A stretch of 64,000 nucleotides of DNA from NCBI RefSeq assembly GCF_900230185.1, contig NZ_OCSR01000002.1, positions 4,340,001 through 4,404,000 on the forward strand. The letters are read 5' to 3'. The notes beneath the pieces were generated by a model that was given only the letters and a program-made list of their open reading frames with translations, made no database searches and had not been told where the DNA came from. This document shows, in pieces, positions 51,049-60,110 of the stretch. Source of the stretch: Burkholderia sp. OK233 (lineage in GTDB: Bacteria; Pseudomonadota; Gammaproteobacteria; Burkholderiales; Burkholderiaceae). Made by a program: the position numbers and the translations under genes. Each line of letters opens with the position of its first letter. Position 1 is the first letter of the stretch.

Positions 51049-52833
51049 TCACGCCGCCCGCCCCTTATCCAGTTCCGCCTGCTGCCAAAGCATTTCCAGG
51101 GTGCGCCGCAAACGCGCCGGCGTAACCGGTTTGTGCAGCACCGGAATGCCTTGCAGGGCCAGCACCGCCAGTTCGGCCGACGCCATATCGCCCGTGATCA
51201 GCAAGGTCACCACACCATCGTGGCCCGCCCGCCCGAGCACGTTGCGCACGGCGGACAGCGCTTGCGCTCCGGTTCGGTGATTGGCCAGCTGGTAATCACA
51301 TAACACGGCGTCCGGCACGAAGCCGTCTTCCAGCGCGACGAGCGCGTCGACCTCGTCGCGTGCGCCACGCACGATGCAACCCCAGCGCCCCAGCAAACTG
51401 GTGAGGCCTTCGAGAATCGATGGTTCGTCGTCGATGCACAGCACGCGCCGCCCCTGCGCCGACGGCCCGCCCGCCACCGCCTCGTTCAGGCTCGCGACAA
51501 TTCCGCCGGCGTCGCCCGCCTGCACCGGAAAGCGGAACACCGAGCCCCGGCCCGGCGCCGAGCGCAGTTGCAATTCGCCGCCGAGCATTTCAACCAGGCG
51601 CTTCACCGTCGGCAAGCCCAAACCGTGCCCTTGACGCGCGTCGCGCTGCGGATTGGCAACCTGGTAGAACTCTTCGAAGATGCGCTCGTGTTCCTCGGCC
51701 GGAATGCCGATGCCGGAATCACGCACCTCGATAAAGCCGCCCGAACGACGCCCCGCGCGGCGATAGCCCACCCAGATCGCGCCTTCCTCGGTATAGCGCA
51801 CCGCATTCGAGAGCAGATTGCTCAGCACACGTTCGAGCAGCACCGGATCGTCATGCAGGACCACCGAGGACGGCGCGATCCGCAGCGCCAGCCCCTTGGC
51901 CGCGGCCTGCGGACGGTACTGGCTGCCGACCCGCTCGAACAGTTCCGACAACCGGAAGTGCAAGCGGATCACCTGTGTCACGCCGCTTTCGAGCCTGGCG
52001 AGATCGAGCACCTGGTTGAACAGCTGATTCAACGCCTCGACGTTATAAACGATGTGCTGGGCCGTCCTGGCATGCTGCACGGGCGTCGCCGCCGTGTCGT
52101 TGAGCGAAGCCGCCAGCAATCCGATCGCATGCAGCGGCTGGCGCAAATCGTGGCTCGCGGCCGCAAAAAATCGCGTTTTGGCGAGGCTGGCTTCTTCGGC
52201 GACACGCTTTTGCGCCGCCAGCGACTCCGCCAGATACTGCTGATCGACGCGCGCCTGCACGACCTGCTGAAAGAGCTTGCGATAACTCAGCGCATAGACG
52301 TTGATCGCGCAGAAGAAGAACGCGAGGACGATTGCGAGAATGGTGCGGTCGAACGTGTGCGTGCCGAAATGCAGCACGATCGCCGGAAACAGCAGAAACG
52401 GAATCGCGGTCGAAAAGTTCAACAGATCGAAGCCGTTCGACATGAACACGCCGGCCGCCAGCGTAACGAGCATCACAGTGTGCAGCAGCGGCAAATCGGC
52501 TTGCGGGCTCTGGAACGCGAACCACACCGCAAGCCCCGGCGCGCTGTACAGCAGCACGCCGCGCAGCGCATGCAGGTTGATCCAGCCGCGCGGCGTCACG
52601 AGGTGCGGGTAGCGTCGATTGCAGATCCACAGTGCCAGGCCACCGCAATTGGCAGCCGCATAAAACCCGAAACACGCGATGAACAGCGGCGGCGACGGCA
52701 CGTTCGGCCAGTAGATCGCCACCAGCACCGCGATCGAGAACCAGTGCGAAAAGAAGGCGATGGGATCTTGCGCGTACAGCACGCGCACGAGGTCTTCGTC
52801 GATTGCACGCTGGATTGGATCGGCCCGCATCAT
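51049..52833 (-). CDS. Hybrid sensor histidine kinase with C-terminal receiver domain
   Basis: A 594-residue membrane kinase. The start at 52833 follows GAGGAG. Six or so hydrophobic segments (residues about 25-180) form an uncharacterised sensor without a large periplasmic loop, followed by a coiled stretch. The dimerisation domain holds His228 (ASHDLRQPLHAIG); the ATPase domain shows the N-box (LERVLSNLLSNAVRYT), DSGIGIP and GHGLGLPTVKRLVE. The C-terminal receiver has Asp513 (VLCDYQL) within VLCIDDEPSILEGL. It probably passes phosphate through its receiver to the adjacent NarL-type regulator. The signal is unknown; proximity to cioAB makes a respiratory or redox cue possible but unproven. 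Confidence 0.92.
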   Translation of the reverse strand: MMRADPIQRAIDEDLVRVLYAQDPIAFFSHWFSIAVLVAIYWPNVPSPPLFIACFGFYAAANCGGLALWICNRRYPHLVTPRGWINLHALRGVLLYSAPGLAVWFAFQSPQADLPLLHTVMLVTLAAGVFMSNGFDLLNFSTAIPFLLFPAIVLHFGTHTFDRTILAIVLAFFFCAINVYALSYRKLFQQVVQARVDQQYLAESLAAQKRVAEEASLAKTRFFAAASHDLRQPLHAIGLLAASLNDTAATPVQHARTAQHIVYNVEALNQLFNQVLDLARLESGVTQVIRLHFRLSELFERVGSQYRPQAAAKGLALRIAPSSVVLHDDPVLLERVLSNLLSNAVRYTEEGAIWVGYRRAGRRSGGFIEVRDSGIGIPAEEHERIFEEFYQVANPQRDARQGHGLGLPTVKRLVEMLGGELQLRSAPGRGSVFRFPVQAGDAGGIVASLNEAVAGGPSAQGRRVLCIDDEPSILEGLTSLLGRWGCIVRGARDEVDALVALEDGFVPDAVLCDYQLANHRTGAQALSAVRNVLGRAGHDGVVTLLITGDMASAELAVLALQGIPVLHKPVTPARLRRTLEMLWQQAELDKGRAA

Positions 52834-53187
52834 GCGGTCTCCTCGTCGGCACGGCAGATTCGATGGCGTAGGACGCAAGCTCAGCGACGCAGGCACGGCG
52901 GGCCTGACGTGCTGCGCGAGAGTTGCTGCATCAGGTGTTGCGGTGCTCCACCGTGCGCTGCAGCCTTTTGGTGCAGTGCACGGCCATCAGACGGCAAACA
53001 GATAGACGCGCGGATGGTTTACCCGGCAGTTTACCCATCAGCTACCACTTAATCCATATAGGCGAAGCGCCCGCCGGAAACCATACTGGCTTCACATTCC
53101 AGCGCGGCTCAAAAGTTCCAGCACCCCCTTCTTTGCCTGCAGTCGAGGCTCCCCGCGCTCATCGCCTAACCCTTTATGGAGGTTTTC
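52834..53187. other. Divergent spacer between kinase gene and sigma-like gene
   Basis: These 354 bp serve as leader for both divergent genes. I see no gene, no striking repeat and no confident operator. Confidence 0.3.
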
Positions 53188-53979
53188 ATGGGCGCAGTTC
53201 CGAGCCACGCGTTCGTCCGCAATCTCGACGATGCGATCCTGCCCGACCTGTGGCGTCGGCGTACCCAGTTGTCCGCCGACGAAATGGTGTCGATGGTCGA
53301 TCTGGTCAAGCGGGCGCTGCGCACCTACCACCCGCTTGAATTGCAGGCGCTCGGCGAAGACAAGGAAGAACTGGTCGCGCAGTTCATCTACGCGAAAGTA
53401 CTGCGCCTCGCGCCCGGCCACACGGAAACGAATGCCTGCGCCGACAGCGCGCCGTCCAACGGCTACGCACTGTGCGCGTATTTTCGCCGTTACCTGATCG
53501 ACTGTCTGCGCAGCGCTGGCCATCAGCGCAACGTGTCGATGGAAAACGAAGGCATGGCGCAGGAAATCGATCTGCACGCGCAAGCGCTGGAAGACCCGGT
53601 CGAAAGCGTATTGCTGCAATACGGCCTCGACGAACAACGCGTGCGGCTCGCGGCACGGGCTTTTATCGACAGCCTCGACGAGCCGGAGCGCATCGTGCTG
53701 GCCGGCAGCCTCGGCTGGTGCTCGGAAGGAAAAGGCGGCCTGTCGGCAGTCGCTGCTCAGCATCGTGTGCCCTCTTATCACTATCGCGCCGTCAAACTTG
53801 GCGTCACCATGAAAAAGACGGCCGGGGCCGACGAATTTTCCAATACCAAGATCGGCCGCTGGCTGATCGACGTGCTCGGCATCGAGATCGATCTCGACAA
53901 CCGCGCGGCGATTCTGATCGCCTTGAACCTGCTCGCCGCCGAATCGAGCGACAGCGAAATGAATGAAGTAGCCGCCTAA
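53188..53979 (+). CDS. Protein of unknown function with sigma-factor-like arrangement
   Basis: A 263-residue cytoplasmic protein I cannot place in a named family. The ATG at 53188 follows GGAGG at 6-base spacing. The first half is helical with a segment reminiscent of ECF sigma region 2 (ELVAQFIYAKVLRL, then ALCAYFRRYLIDCLRSAGHQ). After an acidic linker, LDEPERIVLAGSLGWCSEGK, then GGLSAVAAQHRVPSYHYRAVKLG looks like a region-4 helix-turn-helix (LPxxxRxVL, then xxSxxEIAxxxxV). The conserved region-2 aromatic residues are not clear, so it may be a degenerate sigma factor or an anti-sigma partner. A terminator follows immediately, so it is monocistronic. Confidence 0.6.
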   Translation: MGAVPSHAFVRNLDDAILPDLWRRRTQLSADEMVSMVDLVKRALRTYHPLELQALGEDKEELVAQFIYAKVLRLAPGHTETNACADSAPSNGYALCAYFRRYLIDCLRSAGHQRNVSMENEGMAQEIDLHAQALEDPVESVLLQYGLDEQRVRLAARAFIDSLDEPERIVLAGSLGWCSEGKGGLSAVAAQHRVPSYHYRAVKLGVTMKKTAGADEFSNTKIGRWLIDVLGIEIDLDNRAAILIALNLLAAESSDSEMNEVAA

Positions 53980-53994
53980 AAGCGCATTGACAGA

Positions 53995-54020
53995 CCGGCG
54001 TCGGCCGACGGCGGTTTTTT
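53995..54020 (+). terminator. Rho-independent terminator after the sigma-like gene
   Basis: CCGGCGTCGG pairs with CCGACGGCGG with a single mismatch, followed by TTTTTT. It lies 16 bp after the stop and separates this gene from the GMC oxidoreductase gene. Confidence 0.85.
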
Positions 54021-54191
54021 CCCCTTCCCGGAAATCGGGCACGCCCCACGCAAGCGTCGCGCGTCACGTACGATGCGCCTTTTTTTGTCATCGCGCACCG
54101 CCTACGATAAAAAAGCCGCAGCCGCACACCGTCTTCCTTCCGAAGTCCGGGTTCCCCTACCCGGCATCCCCTTCCTGACGAGGTGGTCTGA

Positions 54192-57100
54192 ATGAACCGC
54201 TTATCGAGCGCCCTGACAGCAATGCAGTCGCATTACGACGTGGTGGTGGTGGGATCGGGATATGGCGGGGCGATCGCCGCGAGCCGTATGGCGCGTGCCG
54301 GCAGAAACGTCTGCGTTCTGGAACGCGGGCGCGAATTCATGGCCGGCGACTATCCGCGCACGCCGCTCGAAGGCGCCGCGCAGATGCAATACAACACCGC
54401 TCTCGCGCAAATCGGCTCGCCGCTCGCGCTGCTCGAAGTGCATGTGAATGAATACGTGAATGCGGTGGTGGGCTGCGGATTGGGCGGCACGTCGCTGATC
54501 AATGCCAATGTCGCGCTCGAAGCCGAACCGCGCTTATGGGACGACGACCGCTGGCCCGAGGCGCTCCGCGCCGACAAGGCGGGACGCGACAAGGGCTACG
54601 AACTGGCTCGCGCCATGCTGCAGCCGTCGGCGGTGTCCGGCGATTTTTTGCAGTTGCCGAAACTGCAGGCGCTCAAAAAATCCGCACAGGCGCTCGGCAT
54701 GGAAGATCGCTTTTATCCGCCGCCGGTCACGGTCACTTTCGAGGACCGCATCAACGCTGCGGGCGTCGAGCAGAAAGCCTGTGTGGGATGCGGCGATTGC
54801 AACTCGGGGTGCAACTACGACGCGAAAAATTCGACGCACATGAACTATCTGCCCGATGCGGTCGCGCACGGCGCCCATATTTTCACGGGCGCCGCGGTGC
54901 ATTCGGTGTTGCGCGACACAGGCACACAAAAGTGGATCGTGCGCTTTCAGGAAGTGAAGCTGGGCCGCGAGAGTTATGACGCGCCCGATCTGTTCGTGAG
55001 CGCCGACGTCGTCATCATGTCGGCCGGCACGATCGGTTCGACCGCCCTGCTGTTGCGCTCGCGCAAGGAAGGGCTGAACGTGTCGGACATGGTCGGCCAG
55101 CACTTCACCGGTAACGGCGACGTACTGGCCTTCGCGTACAACACCGAGGAGGTGATCAACGGCGTCGGCTGGGGTGCCCACGAGAAGGGTGACATCCCAC
55201 CGGTCGGGCCGACGATTACCGGCATCATCGACCATCGCAACACCGCTAACGTGACAGACGGCTTCGTGATCGAAGAGGGTTCGCTCGCCGGGCCGGTCGG
55301 CGCCGCGCTGGTCGCCCTGCTCGGCGGCGCCGCGCCGTTCGAAGGCGTCGACATTCCCACGCCGCGCGCCGCCGGAGAACCGCTCGGCTACGATGCGCGC
55401 GTGGTCGAGAGTTTCCTGCGCGGCCCCTATCACGGCGCGCTCAATCACACGCAAACCTATCTGGTGATGGCGCATGACGACGAAAGCGGCCAGATCAGCG
55501 TGAACGACAAAGGCCGGCCGCGCATCGCCTGGCCGAACGCCGGCAAGCAACCGATCTTCCAGACCGTCGAAGAGACGCTCGAGAAGGCGCAGGCTCCGCT
55601 CGGCGGCAAATACATGCGCAACCCGATTTCGACCAGATTGCTCGGCAACCAGATTGTCACCGTGCATCCGCTCGGCGGCTGCGGGATGGGCGAGGACGCG
55701 GCGCGTGGCGTCGTCGACCATGAGGGTCGAGTCTTCAGCGGCACGAGCGGAAATGCGGTGCACGAAGGCCTATATGTAATGGACGGCGCGGTCATGCCGA
55801 TGTCGCTCGGCGTCAATCCGCTGCTGACGATTTCCGCGCTGGCGGAACGCAACTGTGCGCTGCTCGCCAACGCGCGAGGCTGGAACATCGATTACGAGGC
55901 CAAGGGCACGGCCGCTACGCCCACGCCCGAGAAGATCGGCCTGCGCTTCACCGAAACGATGATCGGCACTTATACACCGATCGTGGCGGGCGAAGCCGCT
56001 GCCAGTCCGATCGAATTCACACTGACTGTGGAATCGGACGATCTGGCCGATATGCTGAGCAATCCGCAACATCTGGCCCACACTACGGGCACGCTGACCT
56101 GCCCCGCGCTCTCCGCGCAACCGATGACGATCACGGACGGCACCTTCAATCTGTTCGTGGTCAACGAATCGGACGTGGACGAGCGCAACATGAATTACCG
56201 CATGACGCTCAACTCCACGGAAGGCAAGACGTACTACCTGACCGGACAGAAAATCATCACGCGTACGTCGCCGATCAATCTATGGGACCAGACCAACACG
56301 CTGTACGCCAAACTCCGCGACTCGGCGCAAGCGGATGCGCCGGCGATCGGCAAAGCAACGCTGATCATTACGCCTGAGAATTTCCTCAAGCAGCAACGCA
56401 CGCTCGAGGTCACCAACACCCCTGACCTGACGTCGCGCCTTGAATGGACCCTGAAGTTCGGCAAGTTTTTCGCGGGCGTGCTGTTCACCGAATATGGCGG
56501 CGTGGCCGCGCCCTTGCAGTTTTATGATCCGAAGGCCGAGCCGCGCCTCAAGCGCGCGCTACGCGCGCCCGTGCCGCAAGTCGTGTTCTTCGACACAGCC
56601 GACGGGACCACGCTCCGACTCACGCGCTACGCCGGACCGCCCGACAAACCGTTGCGTCCCGTGCTGCTGATCCACGGTTCGGGCGTGTCGAGCCGGATCT
56701 ACTCCACCGATCTGATCGGAACCAACCTGGTGGAATATCTCTGTGCGGCCGGCTACGACGTGTGGCTCGTCGATCTGCGCGTCAGCATCGAAATGCCGAG
56801 CGTGCTGGTGCCGACCAATGTCGACAAGGTCGCTCGTGAGGACATTCCGGCCGCGGTCGCCAAAGTGCGGGAGTTGACCGGCCTGCCGGACATCCAGGTG
56901 CTGGGCCATTGCATGGGTGGGTTGGCGTTGACCATGTCCTTACTGTACGGCCTCGAGGGCGTGCGCTCGGCGGTCATCTCGCAGGTCTCTGCGCATCCGG
57001 TGCCGGGCACACTGGAAAAGATCAAGTGCGGGTTGCACGTCCCGGACATCATGGAGCATCTCGGCGTGCTCGATCTGACCGCGTTTACGGAGCACAGGTC

Positions 57101-57602
57101 GTGGCCCCAGAACCTGCTCGATGAAGCGTTGCGGCTCTACCCGCTCAGCCATAAACAGGGCTGTGGCAGCCCGATCTGCCACCGGGCGACCTTCCTTTAC
57201 GGCCTGCTCTACGAACACGAGCAGCTGAATGAGACGCTTCATTCGAATCTGCAGGAACTGCTCGGCGTGCACGACGTCTCCGTCTTCAAGCATCTCGCTG
57301 CCATGGTGCGAGCGGGCAAGGTCGTCGATGCCGAAGGCAGAGACGTCTACCTGGGCGGCGCGGACGGCATGAAGGGCCTGGACGGCCTGCGCCTGCCGAT
57401 CGGCTTTATTCACGGCGAGGAAAACGAAACCTATCTGCCGAAGAGTACCCTGCTCACCTACGACATGCTGGTCGCGCACTTCCCCGAGCAGCCATATGAA
57501 CGACATCTGATTCCCGGCTACGGGCATATCGACTGTATCTTCGGCAAGAACGCGGCGGTGGATGTCTATCCGGTGATTGCGCGGTATCTGAATGCGCATT
57601 GA
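54192..57602 (+). CDS. GMC oxidoreductase (cholesterol-oxidase type) fused to an alpha/beta hydrolase with a Cys nucleophile
   Basis: An 1136-residue multidomain protein with no signal peptide. Residues 1-565 form a GMC flavoprotein: GSGYGG (21-26) for FAD, then HPLGGCGMG with His492 and Asn542 (SLGVNPLLTIS) as the catalytic pair. Inserted after residue 190 is C197-xx-C200-xx-C203-xxx-C207 (CVGCGDCNSGCNY), a ferredoxin-like 4Fe-4S motif. Residues about 570-780 are a linker domain of unknown type. From about 785 on lies an alpha/beta hydrolase: LLIHGSGVSS oxyanion, nucleophile elbow GHCMGG with Cys907 where Ser is expected, and His1112 (PGYGHIDCIFG). The G-x-C-x-G elbow resembles PHA synthases. 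Such fusions suggest oxidation of a sterol-like or long-chain alcohol followed by acyl transfer or hydrolysis. Confidence 0.85.
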   Translation: MNRLSSALTAMQSHYDVVVVGSGYGGAIAASRMARAGRNVCVLERGREFMAGDYPRTPLEGAAQMQYNTALAQIGSPLALLEVHVNEYVNAVVGCGLGGTSLINANVALEAEPRLWDDDRWPEALRADKAGRDKGYELARAMLQPSAVSGDFLQLPKLQALKKSAQALGMEDRFYPPPVTVTFEDRINAAGVEQKACVGCGDCNSGCNYDAKNSTHMNYLPDAVAHGAHIFTGAAVHSVLRDTGTQKWIVRFQEVKLGRESYDAPDLFVSADVVIMSAGTIGSTALLLRSRKEGLNVSDMVGQHFTGNGDVLAFAYNTEEVINGVGWGAHEKGDIPPVGPTITGIIDHRNTANVTDGFVIEEGSLAGPVGAALVALLGGAAPFEGVDIPTPRAAGEPLGYDARVVESFLRGPYHGALNHTQTYLVMAHDDESGQISVNDKGRPRIAWPNAGKQPIFQTVEETLEKAQAPLGGKYMRNPISTRLLGNQIVTVHPLGGCGMGEDAARGVVDHEGRVFSGTSGNAVHEGLYVMDGAVMPMSLGVNPLLTISALAERNCALLANARGWNIDYEAKGTAATPTPEKIGLRFTETMIGTYTPIVAGEAAASPIEFTLTVESDDLADMLSNPQHLAHTTGTLTCPALSAQPMTITDGTFNLFVVNESDVDERNMNYRMTLNSTEGKTYYLTGQKIITRTSPINLWDQTNTLYAKLRDSAQADAPAIGKATLIITPENFLKQQRTLEVTNTPDLTSRLEWTLKFGKFFAGVLFTEYGGVAAPLQFYDPKAEPRLKRALRAPVPQVVFFDTADGTTLRLTRYAGPPDKPLRPVLLIHGSGVSSRIYSTDLIGTNLVEYLCAAGYDVWLVDLRVSIEMPSVLVPTNVDKVAREDIPAAVAKVRELTGLPDIQVLGHCMGGLALTMSLLYGLEGVRSAVISQVSAHPVPGTLEKIKCGLHVPDIMEHLGVLDLTAFTEHRSWPQNLLDEALRLYPLSHKQGCGSPICHRATFLYGLLYEHEQLNETLHSNLQELLGVHDVSVFKHLAAMVRAGKVVDAEGRDVYLGGADGMKGLDGLRLPIGFIHGEENETYLPKSTLLTYDMLVAHFPEQPYERHLIPGYGHIDCIFGKNAAVDVYPVIARYLNAH

Positions 57603-57799
57603 CGGAGGTTGAGCGTTGCGATCGGGTCGGACTGGAGCATCCCGTAGGCGCGTGCACGGGTTGCGCGCCGCTCGCTGTGCTGGCGCCGGTTCAGGTGTGG
57701 TATGTATAAGGGCGGCGGGTCGCCACGTTGACGGTCGGCTCGCCTGGCCTCGTGAGCCGATCACGCCTTTATCCCCATCAGACTGCCACGTTTATCCGG

Positions 57800-58582
57800 A
57801 TGAAAACCTTCTTTCAGACCATGTTGACCGCTGGGCTGCTGGCCGGCACCGTTGCAACGGCACACGTAGAGGCCGCCGAACTCCACGTGATGAGTTCCGG
57901 TGGCTTCACCGCCGCGTATAAACTGCTCGGCCCCAAATTCTCGGCGTCGACAGGCAATACGCTCGACACCATACTCGGACCCTCGATGGGCAAATCACCC
58001 GAAGCCATTCCGAACCGGCTCGACCGGGGCGAGCATGCGGACGTGGTCATCATGGTCGGCTACGCGCTCGACGAGCTGATCAAGCAAGGCAAAGTGATTC
58101 CCGGATCGCGCGTCGAGCTCGCCGACTCTCGCATCGGTATGGCCGTGCGTAGCGGTGCGCCGAAACCGGATATCAACTCGGTCGATGCGCTGAAAGAGAC
58201 CTTGCTTCATGCCAGATCGATCGCCTACTCGGACAGCGCGAGCGGTGTCTATATCGAGCGCGAGCTCTTCAGGAAGCTCGGCATCGAGGATCAGGTGAAA
58301 GCCAAAGCAAAGATGATTCCGAAGACCCCGGTCGCCTCGGTGGTCGCCAATGGCGACTACGACGTGGGATTCCAGCAGGTCAGTGAGTTGCTGCCGGTGC
58401 CGGGCGCGACGTTCGTCGGAAAGATTCCTGAGTCGGTGCAATCCGTCACCCGATATGCCGCAGGCATCCCGGTGGGCGCGGAGCATCCGAATGAGGCGAA
58501 GGCCCTGCTCGACTATCTCGCGTCACCCGCTGCGCAACCCGAGGTCACGTCGACCGGATTAGACTCCGTCGCGGCGTATTGA
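57800..58582 (+). CDS. Periplasmic binding protein of the ModA/extracellular type 2 group, orphan
   Basis: A 260-residue secreted protein. The ATG at 57800 gives the signal peptide MKTFFQTMLTAGLLAGTVAT, then AHVEAAELHVMSSGGFTAAY, cleaved near VEA. The mature chain resembles molybdate-type binding proteins (GFTAAYKLLGPKFSASTGNT, GEHADVVIMVGYALDELIKQG, AYSDSASGVYIERELFRKLG and VANGDYDVGFQQVSELLPVPG, then FVGKIPESVQ). The usual molybdate-binding residues should be checked. No permease or ATPase gene adjoins it. Similar orphans sometimes act with TRAP-like or sensory partners. It ends before a convergent gene with hairpins between. Confidence 0.78.
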   Translation: MKTFFQTMLTAGLLAGTVATAHVEAAELHVMSSGGFTAAYKLLGPKFSASTGNTLDTILGPSMGKSPEAIPNRLDRGEHADVVIMVGYALDELIKQGKVIPGSRVELADSRIGMAVRSGAPKPDINSVDALKETLLHARSIAYSDSASGVYIERELFRKLGIEDQVKAKAKMIPKTPVASVVANGDYDVGFQQVSELLPVPGATFVGKIPESVQSVTRYAAGIPVGAEHPNEAKALLDYLASPAAQPEVTSTGLDSVAAY

Positions 58583-58593
58583 CGAAATTGCCA

Positions 58594-58667
58594 GGGCGTA
58601 GCTGCGTGTTACGCCCGCGAACCGCTGGTGCGCACCGAAGACGCGCCGCGGTAACTCGCGCGGCGCA
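58594..58667. terminator. Two hairpins between converging genes
   Basis: GGGCGTA/TACGCCC (58594-58616, 9-base loop) and a GC-rich GCGCCGCG/CGCGGCGC-type stem (about 58642-58666) lie between the ModA-like and FAD-oxidase stops. Neither has a T-run, so termination would be weak or Rho-dependent. Confidence 0.35.
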
Positions 58668-58673
58668 CCCTGT

Positions 58674-60110
58674 TCAGAACAACTTGCCCGGATTCAGAAT
58701 GCCGTGCGGGTCCAGCGCATGTTTGATGGCGGCCATTGCGGCCAATTCGGCAGGCGAGCGCGAGATCGGCAAGAACTCGCGTTTGAGCAAGCCGATCCCG
58801 TGTTCCGCCGATACCGAACCGTGCAACGGCCCCAGCATCTCATAGACGAACGCATACACCGCGTGATGATCGACGCCGGGAATCGAATGTCCGTCGACAG
58901 TGACATGCAGATTCGAATCACCGATATGGCCGAAGAAATACGACACGTTGCCCGGCCAGCGTTGATCGAGCGCCGCACGGCAACGGTCGACGAAAGCGCC
59001 GATTTCACCGATGGGCAAGCTCACGTCGAAGTTGATCGGATCCAGCCGCACCGGAAACTCCGCCGTGCATTCGCGAATCGCCCATAGCGCCCGCACGTCG
59101 GCCACCGATTGCGCGATCACGGCGTCGCGGATCGCTTCTGAATCGAGCGCTTCGGTCAGCACGGCGGAGAAGCGTTCGCCGTCGTCACTCGCGTCGAAGC
59201 TCGCGTGTTCGATCAGTGCATAGAGAGGGTGGGAGTCGGCGAATGGCGAGCGCGTGCCCGTCAGCTTCACGCCGAAATCGTAGAAATCCGGCCACATGAT
59301 CTCGAACGCGCCGATGTCGTTGCCAAAGTGCGTCGCCAGGCGGCGCAGCAAGTTCACGGCGGTGTCGTAACCGTCGAGTGCGACGAGCGCGGTGTGGCGC
59401 GCCGCGCGTGGCGGATGGAGCCGCAGCACCGCGCGCGTGATCACGCCGAGCGTGCCTTCCGAACCGATGAACCAGTGTTTGAGGTCGTACCCGGTATTGT
59501 TCTTGACCATCTTGCCGAGCGAAGTCAGCACGTCGCCGTTGGCGAGCACGACTTCGAGGCCGAGCACCTGATCGCGCGCGGTGCCCGACTGGATCACGCG
59601 ATTGCCGCCCGCGTTAGTCGCCAGATTGCCACCGATCTGACACGAGCCGCGCGCGCCCAGATCGAGGGCGAGTTCGAAGCCCGCCTCAGCGGCGGCCTCC
59701 TGCGCGGTTTGCAAGGTCGTGCCGGCGCGCACGGTTAGCGTGGCCGACGCGGCGTCGATTTCTTCGACGCCGGTGAGACGTTCGAGCGACAAAGCGATAT
59801 CGGTCGCGCGCGCAATCGCGCCACCTGCGAGACCGGTCATGCCGCCCTGCGGCACCACCGGTTGATGCGCTGCGTGGCAAATGGCCAGCGCGCGCGAGAC
59901 TTCTTCCGTGCTGCGCGGTAAAAGCAGCGCGGCGGGACGAGTCGGATCGTGGCGGGTCCAGTCGGTCATCGCGCGCTCGCCGATCTGCTCGCCAACGCGC
60001 ACCGCGTCGACACCGAGCGCGGCACGCAGCGCGTCGAGCGTCGCGGAAAGCGGCGCCGTGCCGTGGGTTGTATCTCTCGTCGCGCCGTTTGCCAAACTGT
60101 TATCTGTCAT
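58674..60110 (-). CDS. FAD-linked oxidase, D-2-hydroxyacid dehydrogenase type
   Basis: A 478-residue flavoprotein of the GlcD/D-lactate dehydrogenase/D-2-hydroxyglutarate dehydrogenase group. VVPQGGMTGLAGGA is the PP-loop of the FAD_binding_4 domain; GARGSCQIGGNLATNAGGNRVIQSGTARDQVLGLEVVLANG and NTGYDLKHWFIGSEGTLGVIT complete it. The FAD-oxidase C domain holds FGHIGDSNLHV (metal His) and SAEHGIGLLKREFL. The substrate is a D-2-hydroxyacid and the acceptor is unknown. Its start overlaps the stop of the dioxygenase gene (ATGA), so the two are coupled. Confidence 0.88.
   Translation of the reverse strand: MTDNSLANGATRDTTHGTAPLSATLDALRAALGVDAVRVGEQIGERAMTDWTRHDPTRPAALLLPRSTEEVSRALAICHAAHQPVVPQGGMTGLAGGAIARATDIALSLERLTGVEEIDAASATLTVRAGTTLQTAQEAAAEAGFELALDLGARGSCQIGGNLATNAGGNRVIQSGTARDQVLGLEVVLANGDVLTSLGKMVKNNTGYDLKHWFIGSEGTLGVITRAVLRLHPPRAARHTALVALDGYDTAVNLLRRLATHFGNDIGAFEIMWPDFYDFGVKLTGTRSPFADSHPLYALIEHASFDASDDGERFSAVLTEALDSEAIRDAVIAQSVADVRALWAIRECTAEFPVRLDPINFDVSLPIGEIGAFVDRCRAALDQRWPGNVSYFFGHIGDSNLHVTVDGHSIPGVDHHAVYAFVYEMLGPLHGSVSAEHGIGLLKREFLPISRSPAELAAMAAIKHALDPHGILNPGKLF

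Noticed and set aside
50239..52833. Two-component pair as the direct regulator of cioAB
   Set aside because: Adjacency is the only evidence. The FNR/ANR box is sufficient to explain oxygen control.
53188..53979. Firm annotation as an ECF sigma factor
   Set aside because: Only the arrangement is similar; the diagnostic region 2 and 4 residues are not clear by eye.
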